A stretch of 64,000 nt of DNA from Paraphoma chrysanthemicola (GCA_020744225.1 JAGMWG010000001.1:1426001-1490000), one strand, 5' to 3'; shown: positions 22,349-34,500, counted from the stretch's first letter. Notes: generated by a model not told the origin, from the sequence alone. Numbers and translations: made by a program.

Positions 22349-24246
22349 TCAGCAAAGATAGATGTCCTGCTCTGCCACATCCCAATCTACCCAATCTTTG
22401 CTGGCCTCCTCACCAAGCAGATAGTCATATGTGTCCGCACCTTGCGCAGTCCAAGCCCTCTCCTTTCCCATCAGAGTGGTTCCGCCAATGAATGAATAAC
22501 GCTCCTCACCTTCCTTCTTGCGTAGGATACAAGGCGTCAAACACCCGAATATTATACAACAGAGGTCTCCCTTGCGGACCGCAGCCGGAGCTAGGCCCAT
22601 ATATCCACGCTCCGTGAGAATGAAGCGTCGTGTAAGCAGCAAATCACCTATAAGTGTGAGAAAAGTGTTGATATCGTCGCCTGAGGTGGGACTTCCGGCG
22701 CCAGCCTTGGTGTTATCGTTCAGGCCTGCACTTTCAGCAAATGCTGTTCTTTCTCTTATGAAGTGGCCGGATTCTCCTATGAATGTTCCGATACTCAATG
22801 CATCCAGAAAAGCTGTCAGCTGGGTCGCTTGGCTGTCGCTTCCCCTTACATATGGACACAGTGCACCACTTGCAACAATATCATCCCATATCTTCCGAAT
22901 GGCTTCCGTTATGGATGTGGTCCGGTCATAATATGCTGATACGTAACGCACAGTATCGAATAGAACCCCGCGGACCTTCAAATTTCCATCATTCCCGATA
23001 TGTGGCTCGAAATATTCTTCATACCTAGATTCTAGCTTCTGTATCGGAGCGAACTCTTGTATGAGAGACTTTTCGGCAATATCCCAGCGTGGTACCCAAG
23101 AAGGAATCACATTGGAGGCGTTATTGAACTCATAGCCATGACAAACGTAATCCAAGATTTCAGTGGCTTTGGTGGTTTGAACGTACTCAGTCGCGAATTT
23201 GCGGTAAACTTCCAAATGCGACTCGTTATAGTCCGGCCATGGCTTAAAGTGAGATCCAGATGCCTGGGGCAGCTCAGTGAAGGCATAAATCCTGTCGCGA
23301 GGATCTCCCACTTGTAAATGCTTTGCGTCGACAAGAGTTTGTAAAATGCTCGGTGAACCCCAGGCGCGCCAATAGTCTTCTGTGTAGAAAACCACCACAA
23401 GGTTTTCAAGGCGAATGTAATAGTGATCAGACAGGACATCTCTGAACTGTTTGGTGAAGTAGGTGTTTGAGGCGCGAGTATGTAGCCATATGAAAGTCCG
23501 CATGAAGTCGTCCCAGTCAAAAGTACTCTGACCCCAGATCACCAGGCTTTGACGGGACAAAACTACTTCCTGAACGACCTGGAAGCGTCAATACACAAGA
23601 AAGAATTGTCTGCTTCGCGACTTCATACCCAGCCTCGCGAGAACCAATCTTGAGTGAATAATGCACGATAAGAGTCCCAACGGGGATCTATCAGCAGAGG
23701 GTCGTTCTTTTTCGGACGAGGGAATGAGTTCCAGCCCTTATCGATCTTCTCAATCGTCTCCTTGAGCATTCCAGCAACATCATCGAGCAACGAGCATACA
23801 GCCGGCCCGTGATTGTCGTCATCAGACCCTACGCATACGAGGACCCGTTGGGCGCTTCGATAGATCTCTCCGAAAAGGGCGACCTGGTGACTTTTCTCTT
23901 CTTCTTTTCCTTGGTCGATACAAATACTGTCTGCCCATAGCTTTCGGGGTTGGTTGGGCAGCCGGACACGTCGAAGTACCTGTGCCAGGTTTGGCGTGAC
24001 CAGCATGGTTCGGCCATCGCAAATCACTTCTTGATCTCGAACAGTGGTTCCCCATACGTACGAGATGGCCTCGAAATCTGTATCGGCCGGTATTGCTGTA
24101 TGAAGAGTGCATTCGAGGGGCTCATCACCGACACCAGGCAGGAGGAGAAGGAAACGGAATCGGTCGCCACGTGGTAGTGGGTCGTAAGCATATGCTTCAC
24201 GAAGCGAACTCTCTTCTTTCGCCTCCCGCGACTCGCTAGCGACCAT
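22349..24246 (-). CDS. HET-domain protein
   Basis: This is a heterokaryon-incompatibility domain protein, a fungal non-self recognition and cell-death trigger class. Two exons, 24246-23629 and 23578-22349, give 615 residues. The HET signature runs through FEAISYVWGT, then LWADSICIDQGKEEEKSHQVALFGEIYRSA, then WFSRGWVVQEV; the last is created exactly by the splice. The C-terminal 350 residues have no further domain I can name. An in-frame ATG at 24321 would add a hydrophobic MTLFFYFTLLVLPLC leader. I prefer 24246 because HET proteins normally start shortly before the YDPLP-x-GDRFRFLLLLPG segment, and a secreted HET protein would be unusual. Confidence 0.88.
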
Positions 24247-25041
24247 CCTTGCAGCGCATCGGGTGTGTGCGAGAGAACAGAGGGGAAGGACTAGTAGTGT
24301 GAAATAGAAGAACAAAGTCATCCACCGCGTGCAGGCGTTCAGCGTCCCACGTTGCGCTGGGTGGTCATTTCCGCTTGCAAGTGTTGTGTTGTAAAAGGCA
24401 AAGCAGGCTGAAGGCTCGTTGACACGTTTGACAGCATATGCCAGCCTCGCATGCCTTCCAAGCCTCGATCAGGTGCACAATCGTGGTTGGCCCGCTCGGG
24501 TTGGGGCTGAGAGCTCAGAAATACGCGCGGGCTCGTAGTTGAAAACAACCCAATAATGCCTGGAGCTGCTGTTTTAAGTATTGTTCAAACAACTTTCGAA
24601 GGCCTGCGCCGCACAAGACACGTCGTTAGACTGAAGAATCTTGCGAGGTGTTGGTGCACATGCGGCTGATGTTGCTGCCGACCACCTCCCGGCATCACCA
24701 AATTCCATCAGCGCCCTGCAGATCATGAGGCTGCTTCGCACTAGCAAATTGATGCACTGCACGATTGTGCAATGATGAAGCAGGCGAAGGTTATGTTTTG
24801 AGAACTTGGCATTCAAGTGTGATTATGCCAGTCGATTAAAGTGAACAATTGGGACGGTCTTGGCGTACCCACGGTGGCTCCTGCTTCACGATGGCGCGCT
24901 GACCGCCTGCCACTTATCGGACTGCCGCCACGCTAACTGCACTTCCGTCTCTATTTCCTCGCGCCGCAGCACCACCACTCTTTGACTCGCACGCAGCGAC
25001 ACATACTAGCACATCGCACGCCCTAGTACAGCCACACCAAC
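24247..25041. other. Intergenic, divergent promoters
   Basis: About 0.8 kb separates the HET gene and the SERF gene, transcribed away from each other. The 24.9-25.04 kb part is a CA/CT-rich leader typical of a highly expressed small gene. No gene is seen. Confidence 0.4.
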
Positions 25042-25415
25042 ATGTCTCGCGGCAACCAGCGCGACAAGGACCGAGAAAAGAAGGAGAAGGCCAAGCAGGG
25101 CATGGTCAGTATCCGCACCTGAACATGCGTGGACTATGCTTACAGATTATGCAGAAAGGCAAGAATACGGTACGAAACGACACCAGCGACAGAGCGAGAC
25201 ACGATTGAGGATCAGGCTGACAGCAGCAACAGCAATCCGGCACCGAGTTTGCTCGTTCCAAAGAGGACCAGGCTGCCATCATGAGGGCTAAGCAGCAAGC
25301 CGGTATGATTTCCTCACCCTACAACCCCTCCTATTATGGTCTTCATCGCTTTACTAAAACATTTTCTGCAGCCGAAGCAAAGAAGGCCGCCGACGGAGCC
25401 AAGGCGAAGAAATGA
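25042..25415 (+). CDS. SERF/4F5-family small protein
   Basis: This is a 68-residue, highly charged protein of the SERF (4F5) family, whose members modify protein aggregation and bind RNA or disordered proteins. Four tiny exons, 25042-25104, 25146-25169, 25227-25302 and 25372-25415, join exactly. The N-terminal family signature is MSRGNQRDKDREKKEKAKQG. The rest is rich in Lys, Gln and Ala and ends AKKAADGAKAKK. A CAGCAG acceptor at 25222-25226 allows inclusion or omission of one glutamine. The gene is easily missed because no exon exceeds 26 codons. The family is strongly conserved at its N-terminus, so the call is secure despite the size. Confidence 0.88.
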
Positions 25416-25974
25416 GCCACGGCGGGTGACAGTAGCTTTGCGATTTGCGGCGACCGTGCGAAGAGAGCGATACCAGCGACCGCGATTGCATTCACACAAG
25501 GAGGAGTTTCTAGGAGAAACGGAGTAGGGGTAGTTGGATAGGACTGGAATACACTGGGTTGCTATTTGCGCTGCTGTGATGTTTTGCCCACTGCGCCTTC
25601 TTCACACTTCATACTTCTCTACACTGACAATGGGCACGCCTGGATCAATCTCAGGATACGAGAAGCACAGCATATGCACAGGAGAAGACAGTTTGGTGAA
25701 GTTCGATCTCTTGGATTCGATTCTAATCTTTACTTTTACAAACCAGCAAGCACCACGCGCACGCGCTCTTATCCTCGCATGATTGTGGATTACGGTATAA
25801 TGCTCAAAACGCCCATTGGATCCCTAGTCTCAAGTCCAGCGGAAAAAGGTATCATGTCCACATCTCCATGCACATCCACAGCCCATGCTCGTCGACCCCG
25901 AAAGCCTATCAAAAGCCCGTTTCGTGTCCATTACTATACACCCCTATCTCTCTCGGAACTGTCGTCGGTACATT

Positions 25975-26778
25975 TTAACCCATCAGTCCAGGGAAGCCAC
26001 CAAAGTTGTTGACGGCTGCGTTGGCGGGGAATGAGTTCATGCCGCACAGGCAGCTGCACGAGCATGCTTGGCCTTGACCATCTTGACCTTCGCCGGCGAC
26101 GACAGTAGCGGTAGCGAGAGCAGCAGATCCGGTGCCAGATGCAGCAGCATTGGCGCCTCCAGCAACAACAGTGACGGTGGTAGGCGCGGCCTGGGCATTG
26201 GGGTCGATGGACTGCAGCGCACCGGGCTTGAGATCGGTTCCGTTGGTGCCAATTGCGAGCTGCTTGAATGCAGCCATGGTCTTGTCGCCCGAAGTTGCGG
26301 CATTGACGCTCATGACCATGCCCTTGCCGCAATGGATGCCGTTTTGCTGCTTGCAGTAGAACCAGAGCGGCTCCGTGGTCTCGACCGTCATGTTCCAGGT
26401 GACACCGGGCTTGCCTTCGGGGTTGGCCATGAAGCCAGAGTCCATTCCTCCTTCCATCTTCCTGCACGGCTCGGCAAAGGTGGATTGCGTGGCGGTGTGG
26501 TTCTTCTGCATGAAGACGAACATGACCATGTCGCCCACGGCGGCGGTGATGGACTCGGGGTTGTAGAGTAGCGACGGTGCCATTCCAGTCGCTACAGGCT
26601 TCAGACCACCAACGACGACCTAGGTGAATTAGAATTGGGTAATGCGGTACGAATGCGATGATCTTACAGTGTGTGTCATGGGGCCATTGGGCACTTCAGG
26701 CGCGAGGGGCATGACTTGCATATCGCCCTGGGCGGCGACCAAGCTGGCCGCGAGCGGTAGTGCAGCAAAGTACTTCAT
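25975..26778 (-). CDS. Secreted cupredoxin-fold protein
   Basis: This is an extracellular protein of 251 residues from two exons, 26778-26668 and 26619-25975. A signal peptide is obvious (MKYFAALPLAASLVAAQ). The core is a cupredoxin domain: SITAAVGDMVMFVFMQKNHTATQSTF, then PLWFYCKQQNGIHCGKGMV. The His, Cys, His and Met in NHTATQ and YCKQQNGIHCGKGM fit type 1 copper ligands, though Cys-His spacing is six residues. The C-terminal third is Ala/Thr/Gly-rich low complexity followed by an unusual CSCSCLCG cluster. No clear GPI tail is visible. Fungal relatives are often called extracellular serine-rich or cupredoxin proteins; their substrates are unknown. Confidence 0.85.
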
Positions 26779-27627
26779 TATGACTATGTGGTGGTTGTAG
26801 TGTCGTAAAGAGTTAAAGTCGAAAAGGACCGTAGAAGCCTGCACTGCAAGCAATAGAATGTACGTTGAAGGGCGTAAATAAGTAAGGATCGAAAGGCACT
26901 ACGAGGGCCGGCTCGGACAGTAAAGGGACGTGAGGTGGAAGAAGGCGATGAAGAGAAGGACCAGAAGAACGAGAGTGGAGCACCGGCACCGAGACAGTTA
27001 TGAGGCAGAACGATGACAACGGAAGATAGTATGCCTGGGACATCCGCAGCTTAAATCCACGCATGAAATTGTATCTTGCTGGGGCGGCACGCAGGCCGCT
27101 CACATGGCGAAACATCAGACCCCTCCCGCTGGGCATGCAGCACTAGAAACAGGCACGCAGCTGCAAGAATCGACAGATTTTGGTGATGCGCGCTCGCTTC
27201 GTGTGCGCGGCAGGGTGCGCTGAAGCTGGCAATGTAGGAGGTGGGTTCGAGGTTGTCGCAGTAGTGTCGCAGATCTGTCTCGCTTCACGCCGGGACGCGC
27301 CCAAAGCGGTAATCCAAGCACCCCCAAGCTCTTAACCCAATGACATATCCAGTGGGGTTGCCTGAACAGAGAGGCTGGAAGACTCTTCGCCGCATGAAGA
27401 TGTCAAGGCCATCATCTTGGAGCCTGCGGCTTCCGAGCGTTGTGAGGCACGAACTGTTGGCGGGTGGGAGCGACCCACGCTAGGCGACGAGTTTAGCCGC
27501 TCCTCATTGGTGCATCGTCATTACTATCAAGCCGCAATGTTTCTCTCCTGGTTGGCAAGTCCTGAAGAACCTGTAAATATCCACATTTTCACCATAGGCA
27601 CCGCCACGCGGAGCTCTTATGTCGAGC
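26779..27627. other. Intergenic
   Basis: This spacer covers the 5' region of the cupredoxin gene and the 3' flank of the SMN gene. Only small overlapping frames are present. Nothing is supported. Confidence 0.4.
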
Positions 27628-28390
27628 CTATTCCTTTGAAGGAGCTTCTTTGGGCTGTTGTTGCCGTCCCGTGTATAGCCCGGTATAATAGCCAGCATAA
27701 TACCAAGACATCATAATGTTTTTGAGATTCTCGTCTTGAACTGTCATAAGTCAGAGCGTTTCCTGTCAAATGTTTCTCCGCGTTGGCTTGGCGCGGCAAA
27801 CGCCTGTCATGCCGGAGACGTACCTGTTCCGAGGAGGGCTTGGGGGATGGTGGATGCAGGATTTCCGTCTTGTTGTACTGGGGTGCCTGCAGTGGATTGC
27901 TGGTGCTCGGAAAGTTTTGCTTCCTATCTCGTATCAGCAGGGTTCGGCATCAGATACCGCGGCCTGTTGCTCGTACCTGTTGTTGGGCTTTTGATTGATC
28001 GGCATGCTCGACTCCGTTCGTTTCCACGTGGGCCATCTCGGTGTCGTCCTGATCCACATCTCCATTGGTCTCTGCGGCCACCCCGTACGGGGCTTCGACC
28101 TCGAGGTCGTCTCCGTAGTCCCTACAACGATCAACGAAAGTAAGATATGTCATCGCAACTGACTTACTCCCGTAACTCTCTAAGCTCTTCCTCGCTCAAT
28201 ACGTCTTCCAAGCGCTTGCCAGATTTGTGGATGCTGTGAAATTTCTACGAGACCGTTAATGGCACGTGCCTAGCGCATATTGAGCGGACTGGGACCATAC
28301 CTCGTACTCTTTGACCGCGTCATTCCACGAGTTCATCAGTAATGAGTCATCCCATGCATTCTTATCACTCATGTCGATTCCAGGCGCCAT
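27628..28390 (-). CDS. SMN (survival motor neuron) orthologue
   Basis: This encodes the fungal SMN protein, the oligomeric core of the complex that loads Sm proteins onto spliceosomal snRNAs. Five exons, 28390-28301, 28244-28168, 28121-27977, 27923-27824 and 27740-27628, close to 174 residues, near the size of the fission-yeast protein. The N-terminal Gemin2-binding helix is NAWDDSLLMNSWNDAVKEY followed by KFHSIHKSGKR. An acidic middle follows. The C-terminal YG box is NIMMSWYYAGYYTGLYTG, preceded by IPQALLGT. No Tudor domain is seen, as in other fungi. The ATG at 28390 is the first available after an in-frame stop. An upstream acceptor at 28442 could add about 17 residues from an earlier exon. 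It is divergent from the nucleolar RRM gene. Confidence 0.88.
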
Positions 28391-28706
28391 ATCTGCTGCA
28401 AAAGAGGCCAGTTCAACCAGCAGTAAATCCTTCGATGACAACTGAATGAGCCGAGTCTAATTGTTACTAGTCGAAGGTGAGGGTCGAGGGTCTGCTATCA
28501 GATGCCTTGAGATTAGCTGAGATCGACCATGTGGTCTATACGAGTGAGTTTGGTGTCGTGACGATGGTTCACATGGGCTTGGCGGGCAATTGCTAGCGCG
28601 CGAAAGTGGCAGGCACTGCCAGGTCAAAGCTCCGTCCGCCTCGAACTTTTTCTGCCACACAACATTTGCGACTTTGCAACCAATTCACGTGCAAACACAT
28701 ACCGAA
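28391..28706. promoter_or_regulatory. Short divergent promoter, SMN / nucleolar RRM gene
   Basis: Only 316 bp separates the two ATGs, which point in opposite directions. Both products work in ribonucleoprotein biogenesis, so shared regulation is plausible. No specific factor site was identified. Confidence 0.45.
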
Positions 28707-30616
28707 ATGGCTGCTGAAGACGTCAAAGGAAAGAAGCGCAAGGGTACGTCACTTGCATGTTCAATTGCTGCGCTCGCGCACTGACTCTCAGATACAGGCG
28801 CGCAAGATTCTGCGCCCAAGGCAAAGAAGCCCAGAAAGTCGGACGATGTCGCGGCTGCGCCAAAACCCGTGAAGGCCCCCAAGGCTGCTCCCTCCACAGA
28901 CGCACCAAAGGCAGTCAAGAGCAAGCCGAAGCGCAAAGAGGCTGCCGACTTCTTCGACGACGACCAGGCGCCTGCTGTCGAACCCGCTCAAGATGCGCCC
29001 AAAGCGACCAAGGGCTCCAAGAAGGCCAAAGGCGCTGCGAAGGTCAAGGACGATGCACTAGAGCCAGTCGCTGCTGCTGCAGACGCTTCCAAGGCCCCGG
29101 AAAAGCCAAAGAAGCAGGGCAAGAAGGCCAAGGTCGCGGTTGTCGAAGAGGTTGTCGTTACCGAGGAGCCTGCTGCTGAGACGCCAAAGGCGAAGGGCAA
29201 GAAGGCAAAGAAGGGCAAGCAGGCTGAGCCTGTGCTCGTGGAAGAAGTTGTGGTAGAAGAGGTTCAAGCGGAGGCGCCAGTCAAGAAGTCAAAGAAGGGC
29301 AAAGCAAGCAAAAAGCAGGCTGAACCTGTGGAGGAGATTGCCGAGATCGCCCTTGTCGAGGAAGAGGCGGACGGTGACGCTGAGGAAGACGATCAGACGG
29401 CGGCACTCCTCGCTGGCTTCGAGAGCGATGAGGATGAGGATGAGGACGAGGACGGCAATGGGAAGGATCGGGATTATGATGTGGACTTCGATGAGAACGC
29501 CGTTGCTCCTGCTCCCTCCAAGAAGGAACGAACTGCTCTCGAAAAGGCTCTCAAGGGCGTCAAGTCCAACACTCCCGGAGTCGTCTACATCGGGTACGTA
29601 CAGGCGAATTCTGGCCGTTGGCATTGCAACTAACGCTTCCTAGTCGCGTTCCTCGTGGTTTCTTCGAGCCGCAGATGAAGAAATACTTCTCGCAATTTGG
29701 CAAAGTCCTCCGCGTCCGTCTCTCGCGCAACAAACACACAGGGGCCTCTAAGCACTACGCCTTTGTCGAGTTTCAGTCTACAGAAGTCGCCGACATCGTC
29801 GCTCGCACTATGGACAATTACCTTCTGTTCGGACATATCCTGAAGTGCAAGCTCATCCCCGCTGAGCAGGTTCACCCCGACCTATTCAAGGGTGCAGGTC
29901 AACGCTTCAAGGTCGATCCGCGCAACAAGAAGGCTGGTCTGCAGATGGAGCGTGGCGTTGAGCGCTCGCAGTGGGAGAAGCGCGTCGAGAACGAGAACAA
30001 GAGGCGCACAGATAAGAGCAAGGCGTTGAAGGAAGAGTTTGGCTACGACTTCTCCGCCCCAGCTGTAAAGAGCGTTGACAGCGTGCCCAAGCAACTGGAA
30101 AACGGCGACGCTCAAGAGCAGCTCCCCGATGCTCCTGCCGAGGAGGCTGAAGCGCCAGTCGAGGAGGCCGTTGTCGAACAGCCCAAGCCCAAGAAAGGCA
30201 AGAAGGCAGTCAAGGCCATCGCCGGGCCAACTTCTACCACCGAAGAAGTCCAACCCGCCGCCGAAAAGAAGGGCAAGAAAGCCGTGAAGAGTAAACTCGC
30301 CACCGAGCTGGACGTCCAGGCCGAAATTGCCGCAGAAGTCGGCGCGCCCACGCCCGAGAAGAAGGGCAAAAAGGACAAGAAGCGCAAGTCTGACGTCGCA
30401 CTTGAGCCTGTTACCGTCGTCGAGGAGGTGACCGTTACCGAAGTCGTCGCGCCCAAGACTAAGAAGGCGAAGAAGGAGAGCAAGGCTGCTGCCCCTGTAG
30501 TGGAGGCAGAGGCTGACATCGAGGTCGAGGTCGAGGTCGAGAAGAAGCGCAAGGCAAAGCCCGAGACCGACGTTGCGAAGCCCAAGAAGGCGAGGAAGGC
30601 TAAGGCTTCAGCTTGA
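28707..30616 (+). CDS. Nucleolar RRM protein, NIFK/Nop15-like
   Basis: This is a 601-residue RNA-binding protein of large-subunit ribosome assembly. Three exons, 28707-28743, 28798-29593 and 29644-30616, join exactly. A single RRM sits in the middle, split by the second intron: RNP2 is VVYIGRVP and RNP1 is KHYAFVEF. It is followed by the family-typical FGHILKCKLIP and the basic segment FKVDPRNKKAGLQMERGVERSQWEKR. Both flanks are long, alternating lysine-rich (KKGKKAK) and acidic (EEVVVEE, DEDEDEDEDG) low-complexity tracts, like nucleolar localisation and phase-separating tails. Yeast Nop15 is much shorter, so these tails are a filamentous-fungal elaboration. A six-base GAGGTC repeat near 30520 encodes part of the tail. 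Confidence 0.88.
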
Positions 30617-31080
30617 GCGTGAGCTTGAGCTCGGTGTTTGACGTTGCGGACATATGTTTACGATTGAAGGGCAGAATGTGGTTGACTCAACAACGACTGT
30701 AGCATAGCGAGCGTGGTTACTTACCATTTCTTTCTCCGGTCTCGACCAATGTGTTAGGCGTATATGAAAAGCCAGTCTCTGATGCAATTACGATTTATTG
30801 CCACGAAGTTTACATTCTCCTTCTTGCAATGTGAGGTCTATAATTGGTCTGCGTTTAGCTAGATCACAGTGGATGGCGCCAAAGCCATCGTCTCGAGGGC
30901 AAGGTTAGGGAGTAATGTAGTGATTCATTCGTTCTAATACGCTTCACATGATCCTCACCAGCCGTATGCGATCATCATTCTCGTTTTCACATTTCTACCT
31001 TACAGTATCCCGTATTCAAGCCCTCCTTTAATATGCCTATAGCAACGACACTGCCAAGCTCACAATCCTCCGAGTTCTTT
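30617..31080. other. Intergenic, convergent 3' ends
   Basis: This is 464 bp between the stop of the RRM gene and the stop of SEC23. It is probably two 3' UTRs. Nothing else is seen. Confidence 0.5.
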
Positions 31081-33617
31081 CTAGCTTGTACCGCTGACTG
31101 CCAACTTCATCAAATGATCCATGAACGTCTGCAAGCTGACATCGTCTGTGAAGATGGTTTGTGCGGTCTGCGCTACACCACCGTAGCTGCCAGTGGTATG
31201 TGTTGTCGAGGGATTGAGCTTGGAGAGCAAGAAGCGGGCTTGCGAGCCGCCAGCGTCGCAAACGATGAAACGTGGCAGCGGGAATCGGTCCTGAATGAGC
31301 TCCTTTGCGTCTTCCTTGGGCGCTTCGAGAAGCGTGCGGAAGTTTTCGTACCCTTCTTGATCCTGGTAGCCCGCTTTCCGCCACTCCGCCATGGTCTCGC
31401 CATGGAAGATGAGGATGTGGAAGAAGGTGTCGAGAAGGAGGACGGTCTCAGACTGGATTGACGAAGAATCAAGCAGAACGGGCTGTCCGCCTTCGTGGTC
31501 GAAGCCGTAGCTGTCGAGCGTGGGCTGAATCATGATGAGCGAGTTGCTAACGTCTTCGTGGTTCAGAACGTGGCGGAAGAAAGCGGTCTCGTCAGGCGAA
31601 TTGTTGAAGACTTGTAAGAATTGTGACCGTCGGAGATGGAACATGAATTGTGGGTACAAGGTGAAGTTCTTCTCAAGTCTGCAACTGTTAGCGACATGAT
31701 CTACGGCATTCAATTACACAAACATACCTGAATGATGACGGGTCATCCTTCCTGTACTCTGCGAAACGTGAGCACAATCTGATGAGCATGCGGTCGACCC
31801 ATCGCAGGACATCGGGGCCATCATCAACCTCGGCCTTGAAAACTGCTATCCGCGACATGAGGACGGCGGCAGCTTCTTGGTCGAATGACTGTGCGAGTGT
31901 TGGGTCGCCAGCTGGACCGCTCAAGTTGCGTGCGATTGTTGTGACTGCATGTGGTTAGAAAAGCAAAATAAACGTAATGCTATCGCGACTTACCCCTCAA
32001 GTGGTATTGACCAGACGAATGTTGGTACTTGGTGAGGAACTGTATGATGGCCTTTTGCTGTCCAGCTTGCATGTGGTTCGGCCCACCCTGTCCAGCAATC
32101 TCGAAGTAAATGCCATAGCTGGCTGCTGGATCAATTCCGCACATCTTCCAGGCGCATGTGTTGCCAATACCGCACTCTGTCTCCCCGACGGAGACAGACT
32201 TCTTGTTAAGCGACACCGCGTGTCCGATCAAGCCGGTCAGCTTCACTTCCTTTGTCGTCAAGACCTCCAATTCGGCGTTGAAGCCCATGAGCAGATTGTC
32301 CTCTGCATCCTTGTCGAAGACGCGCGCGAACGACTGCTTGAAGAGGGACGAGGTGAAACTGTCCGTCAAGATCATATGGCCACCCGTTGAGTTAGCCAGG
32401 CCTCTCATTTCGAGCAAGCCTGACTGATCTAGACAACCAGCGAATATGTCAACGACATGGCAATTGTGGGAGACACGCTTGGCGAGAGCCTCGTAGAACT
32501 TCAGAGCCTTCTTGTAGTACTTGATGTTGTCGCGGTCGATGTCGTGATGCGAGCGGATGGGCTCACGGAGTTCGGGGCCAACGACCATGCCGGGGCCTTC
32601 GGTGGCAGGGCCGGCAGCGAAGAGCATGATGCGCGAACCAGACCTCACGAAGCCGCAAGCCTCAAGTAGGCCTGCTGCAACGCTCAGAGCCACGCCTGTA
32701 CACCTCAACGCACGCTTGTCATTCGCAACGGGCCACGGGTCTCGCTGCAATTGCTCGAGGGCATTCGTCAATTGGAGCTCACACTGCTGGACGGGCAGGA
32801 TGAATCGGGCCGCGGGCGCCGCCGCAATAGGTGGCCGGCCGGGCTGCTGCTGCATCATTCCTGGGCGAGGCGCCATCTGACCCAAGCCAATCATTTCCTG
32901 GACCTGCTTGGACGAGTAGTCCTTGTTGCCGCGGAAGACGTACGATTTGGCGCACTCGGTGTAGCCCAGCTCGTGCACCTGGGCCATGGTGCCGTATGTG
33001 ATCAGTCCGACGAGGGCCCACTCTGGTAGGAGACTCAGACTCATGATGATCGAGTCCTTGAGCGCCTTCAGGCTGTCCTCCTCCTGGCACGTATCCACGA
33101 CAAAGAGAAAGATGGGCGGGTTCGGCGCGGGGTGGGGTAGGCGGTACTCGACCGTGGTGTTGCTGGGGTGCATCTCCGGTGGCATCTGCTCGGGCGAGAT
33201 GTCTTTGTAGTGCGGCGGCAGCTGGTTGCGGTTCAGGCAGAAGGGACATATCCAGATGTGGGCGCGCGGGTCGATTTGGCTGTAACCCCGTCAGTGACAG
33301 AGAGCACATGTGGCATTTGCAGGCGCATACCAGTAGAAGTTGAGCACGCCCATGCACGGCGGCCTGCATCCTACAGGCTGGTACTGGAGCAGTGGCATGT
33401 CCGCCTTCTCTTTCAGCGGCGTATATAGCGCACCAATGGGCACTACAAGGCGCGAGGCTTCCTGGAGCTCTCGTTAGCATGCCACTCCTCATTCTCTCTC
33501 TGTAGCACGTGTGAGCCGTACCATGCGCGAGCTGGGGAAGGTGTTCCAGCTGAGGCGGACGCCATCGCGATCCTCGATATCGCTCCACTGGTCCTTGAGC
33601 GCCTCAAAGTCCGCCAT
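31081..33617 (-). CDS. SEC23: COPII coat subunit Sec23
   Basis: This is the GTPase-activating subunit of the COPII inner coat, which forms vesicles at endoplasmic reticulum exit sites with Sec24 and Sar1. Five exons, 33617-33522, 33461-33331, 33279-31994, 31944-31728 and 31678-31081, give 775 residues, matching the family. In order: N-terminus DRDGVRLSWNTFPSSRMEASRLVVPIGALYTPLK; the zinc finger whose cysteines are in CRPPCMG and WICPFCLNRN; the trunk domain starting PPIFLFVVDTCQEE; the helical region; and the gelsolin-like C-terminal domain (FFHILIFHGETMAEWRKAGY) ending with DVSLQTFMDHLMKLAVSGTS. A Met/Gln/Pro-rich loop (RPGMMQQQPGRPP) is inserted in the trunk. All junctions are in frame with consensus sites. 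Confidence 0.97.
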
Positions 33618-34500
33618 GGTGTGTGGTGATTAATGTGTCGTTGGGAGAGAGTTCGTGGTGGGAGACGGGCGCCCACAGTGGAATTGGCGGGGCGGTGAGG
33701 GAAGTCGCGGGCGGGACTGAGGGAAGGCGCGAGGATTATGAGGAAGGCGTGTGTATTGACAGCGTGTCCGCTACCAGCACTCTCTCAAGGCTGCAGCAAA
33801 GAATAGAGTTGCAGTGTCCCGAATGCCCTCGCGGTGGAGATGCGGCCAGATTCCAAGGTCCCAGCATTCCACGCGCTAAGCCCCATCGGTGCCGTCCAAG
33901 CTCCGAGCTGCTTCAAAACGCCAGATTTTCTCGCTTCCTTTCCTCTCCTCACCACCGCCAGCACTACAAACACTACTTAACGGCAGCCTCGCTTCTCAAT
34001 GACGAGCCTGTTTTCGCGCTGCGCGTAGAGGAGACTAGGCCCATGGCTGGGCGCCCGATCTGGAAAACTCGTTCCGAGTATACTGAGAGATTGGGAATCA
34101 GCAGAGGTCACATACACTCGAGAAACCTCAAGCGGGTGTTCTTCATTATATTCAGATGAGCACGGGCTCAGTGCAAATGCATTTTGATCGCTTATAGCAT
34201 CTTAAGTGGCCCATATAAGGCGGTTGCTTCCAGCGCATTCATTTGGCTCGACTATACTATTCGGCGGCAAGACATCTTCATCACGACATTTCTTGGCCTT
34301 GATAGTCAGCTTGACCACGTGACGGCGAGCGTTGCGGATTTCCCAGGTTGGTTCACCCGCCACAGGAAGCCTGCCTCTGGCATCCTCCAAAACGTCATGT
34401 GCGCGGGGTTGTGGCCGAACTCGCTCCATCTCGGATCTGATAAGACTTTCACTGTTCCTGCCTGCGTGCCTGCCAACACAGACCGCCTATCACTCACAAG
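33618..34500. other. Intergenic, divergent promoters
   Basis: About 0.9 kb lies between the SEC23 and cupin starts. A 178-codon open frame (33623-34159, plus strand) begins almost on the SEC23 start but has no protein-like features. No gene is called. Confidence 0.4.

Noticed and set aside
24247..24321. Signal peptide on the first HET protein
   Set aside because: The upstream ATG gives a hydrophobic leader, but HET proteins act inside the cell and normally start at the later methionine.
33623..34159. 178-codon plus-strand frame beside SEC23
   Set aside because: It lies in the 5' region of SEC23 with no protein character.
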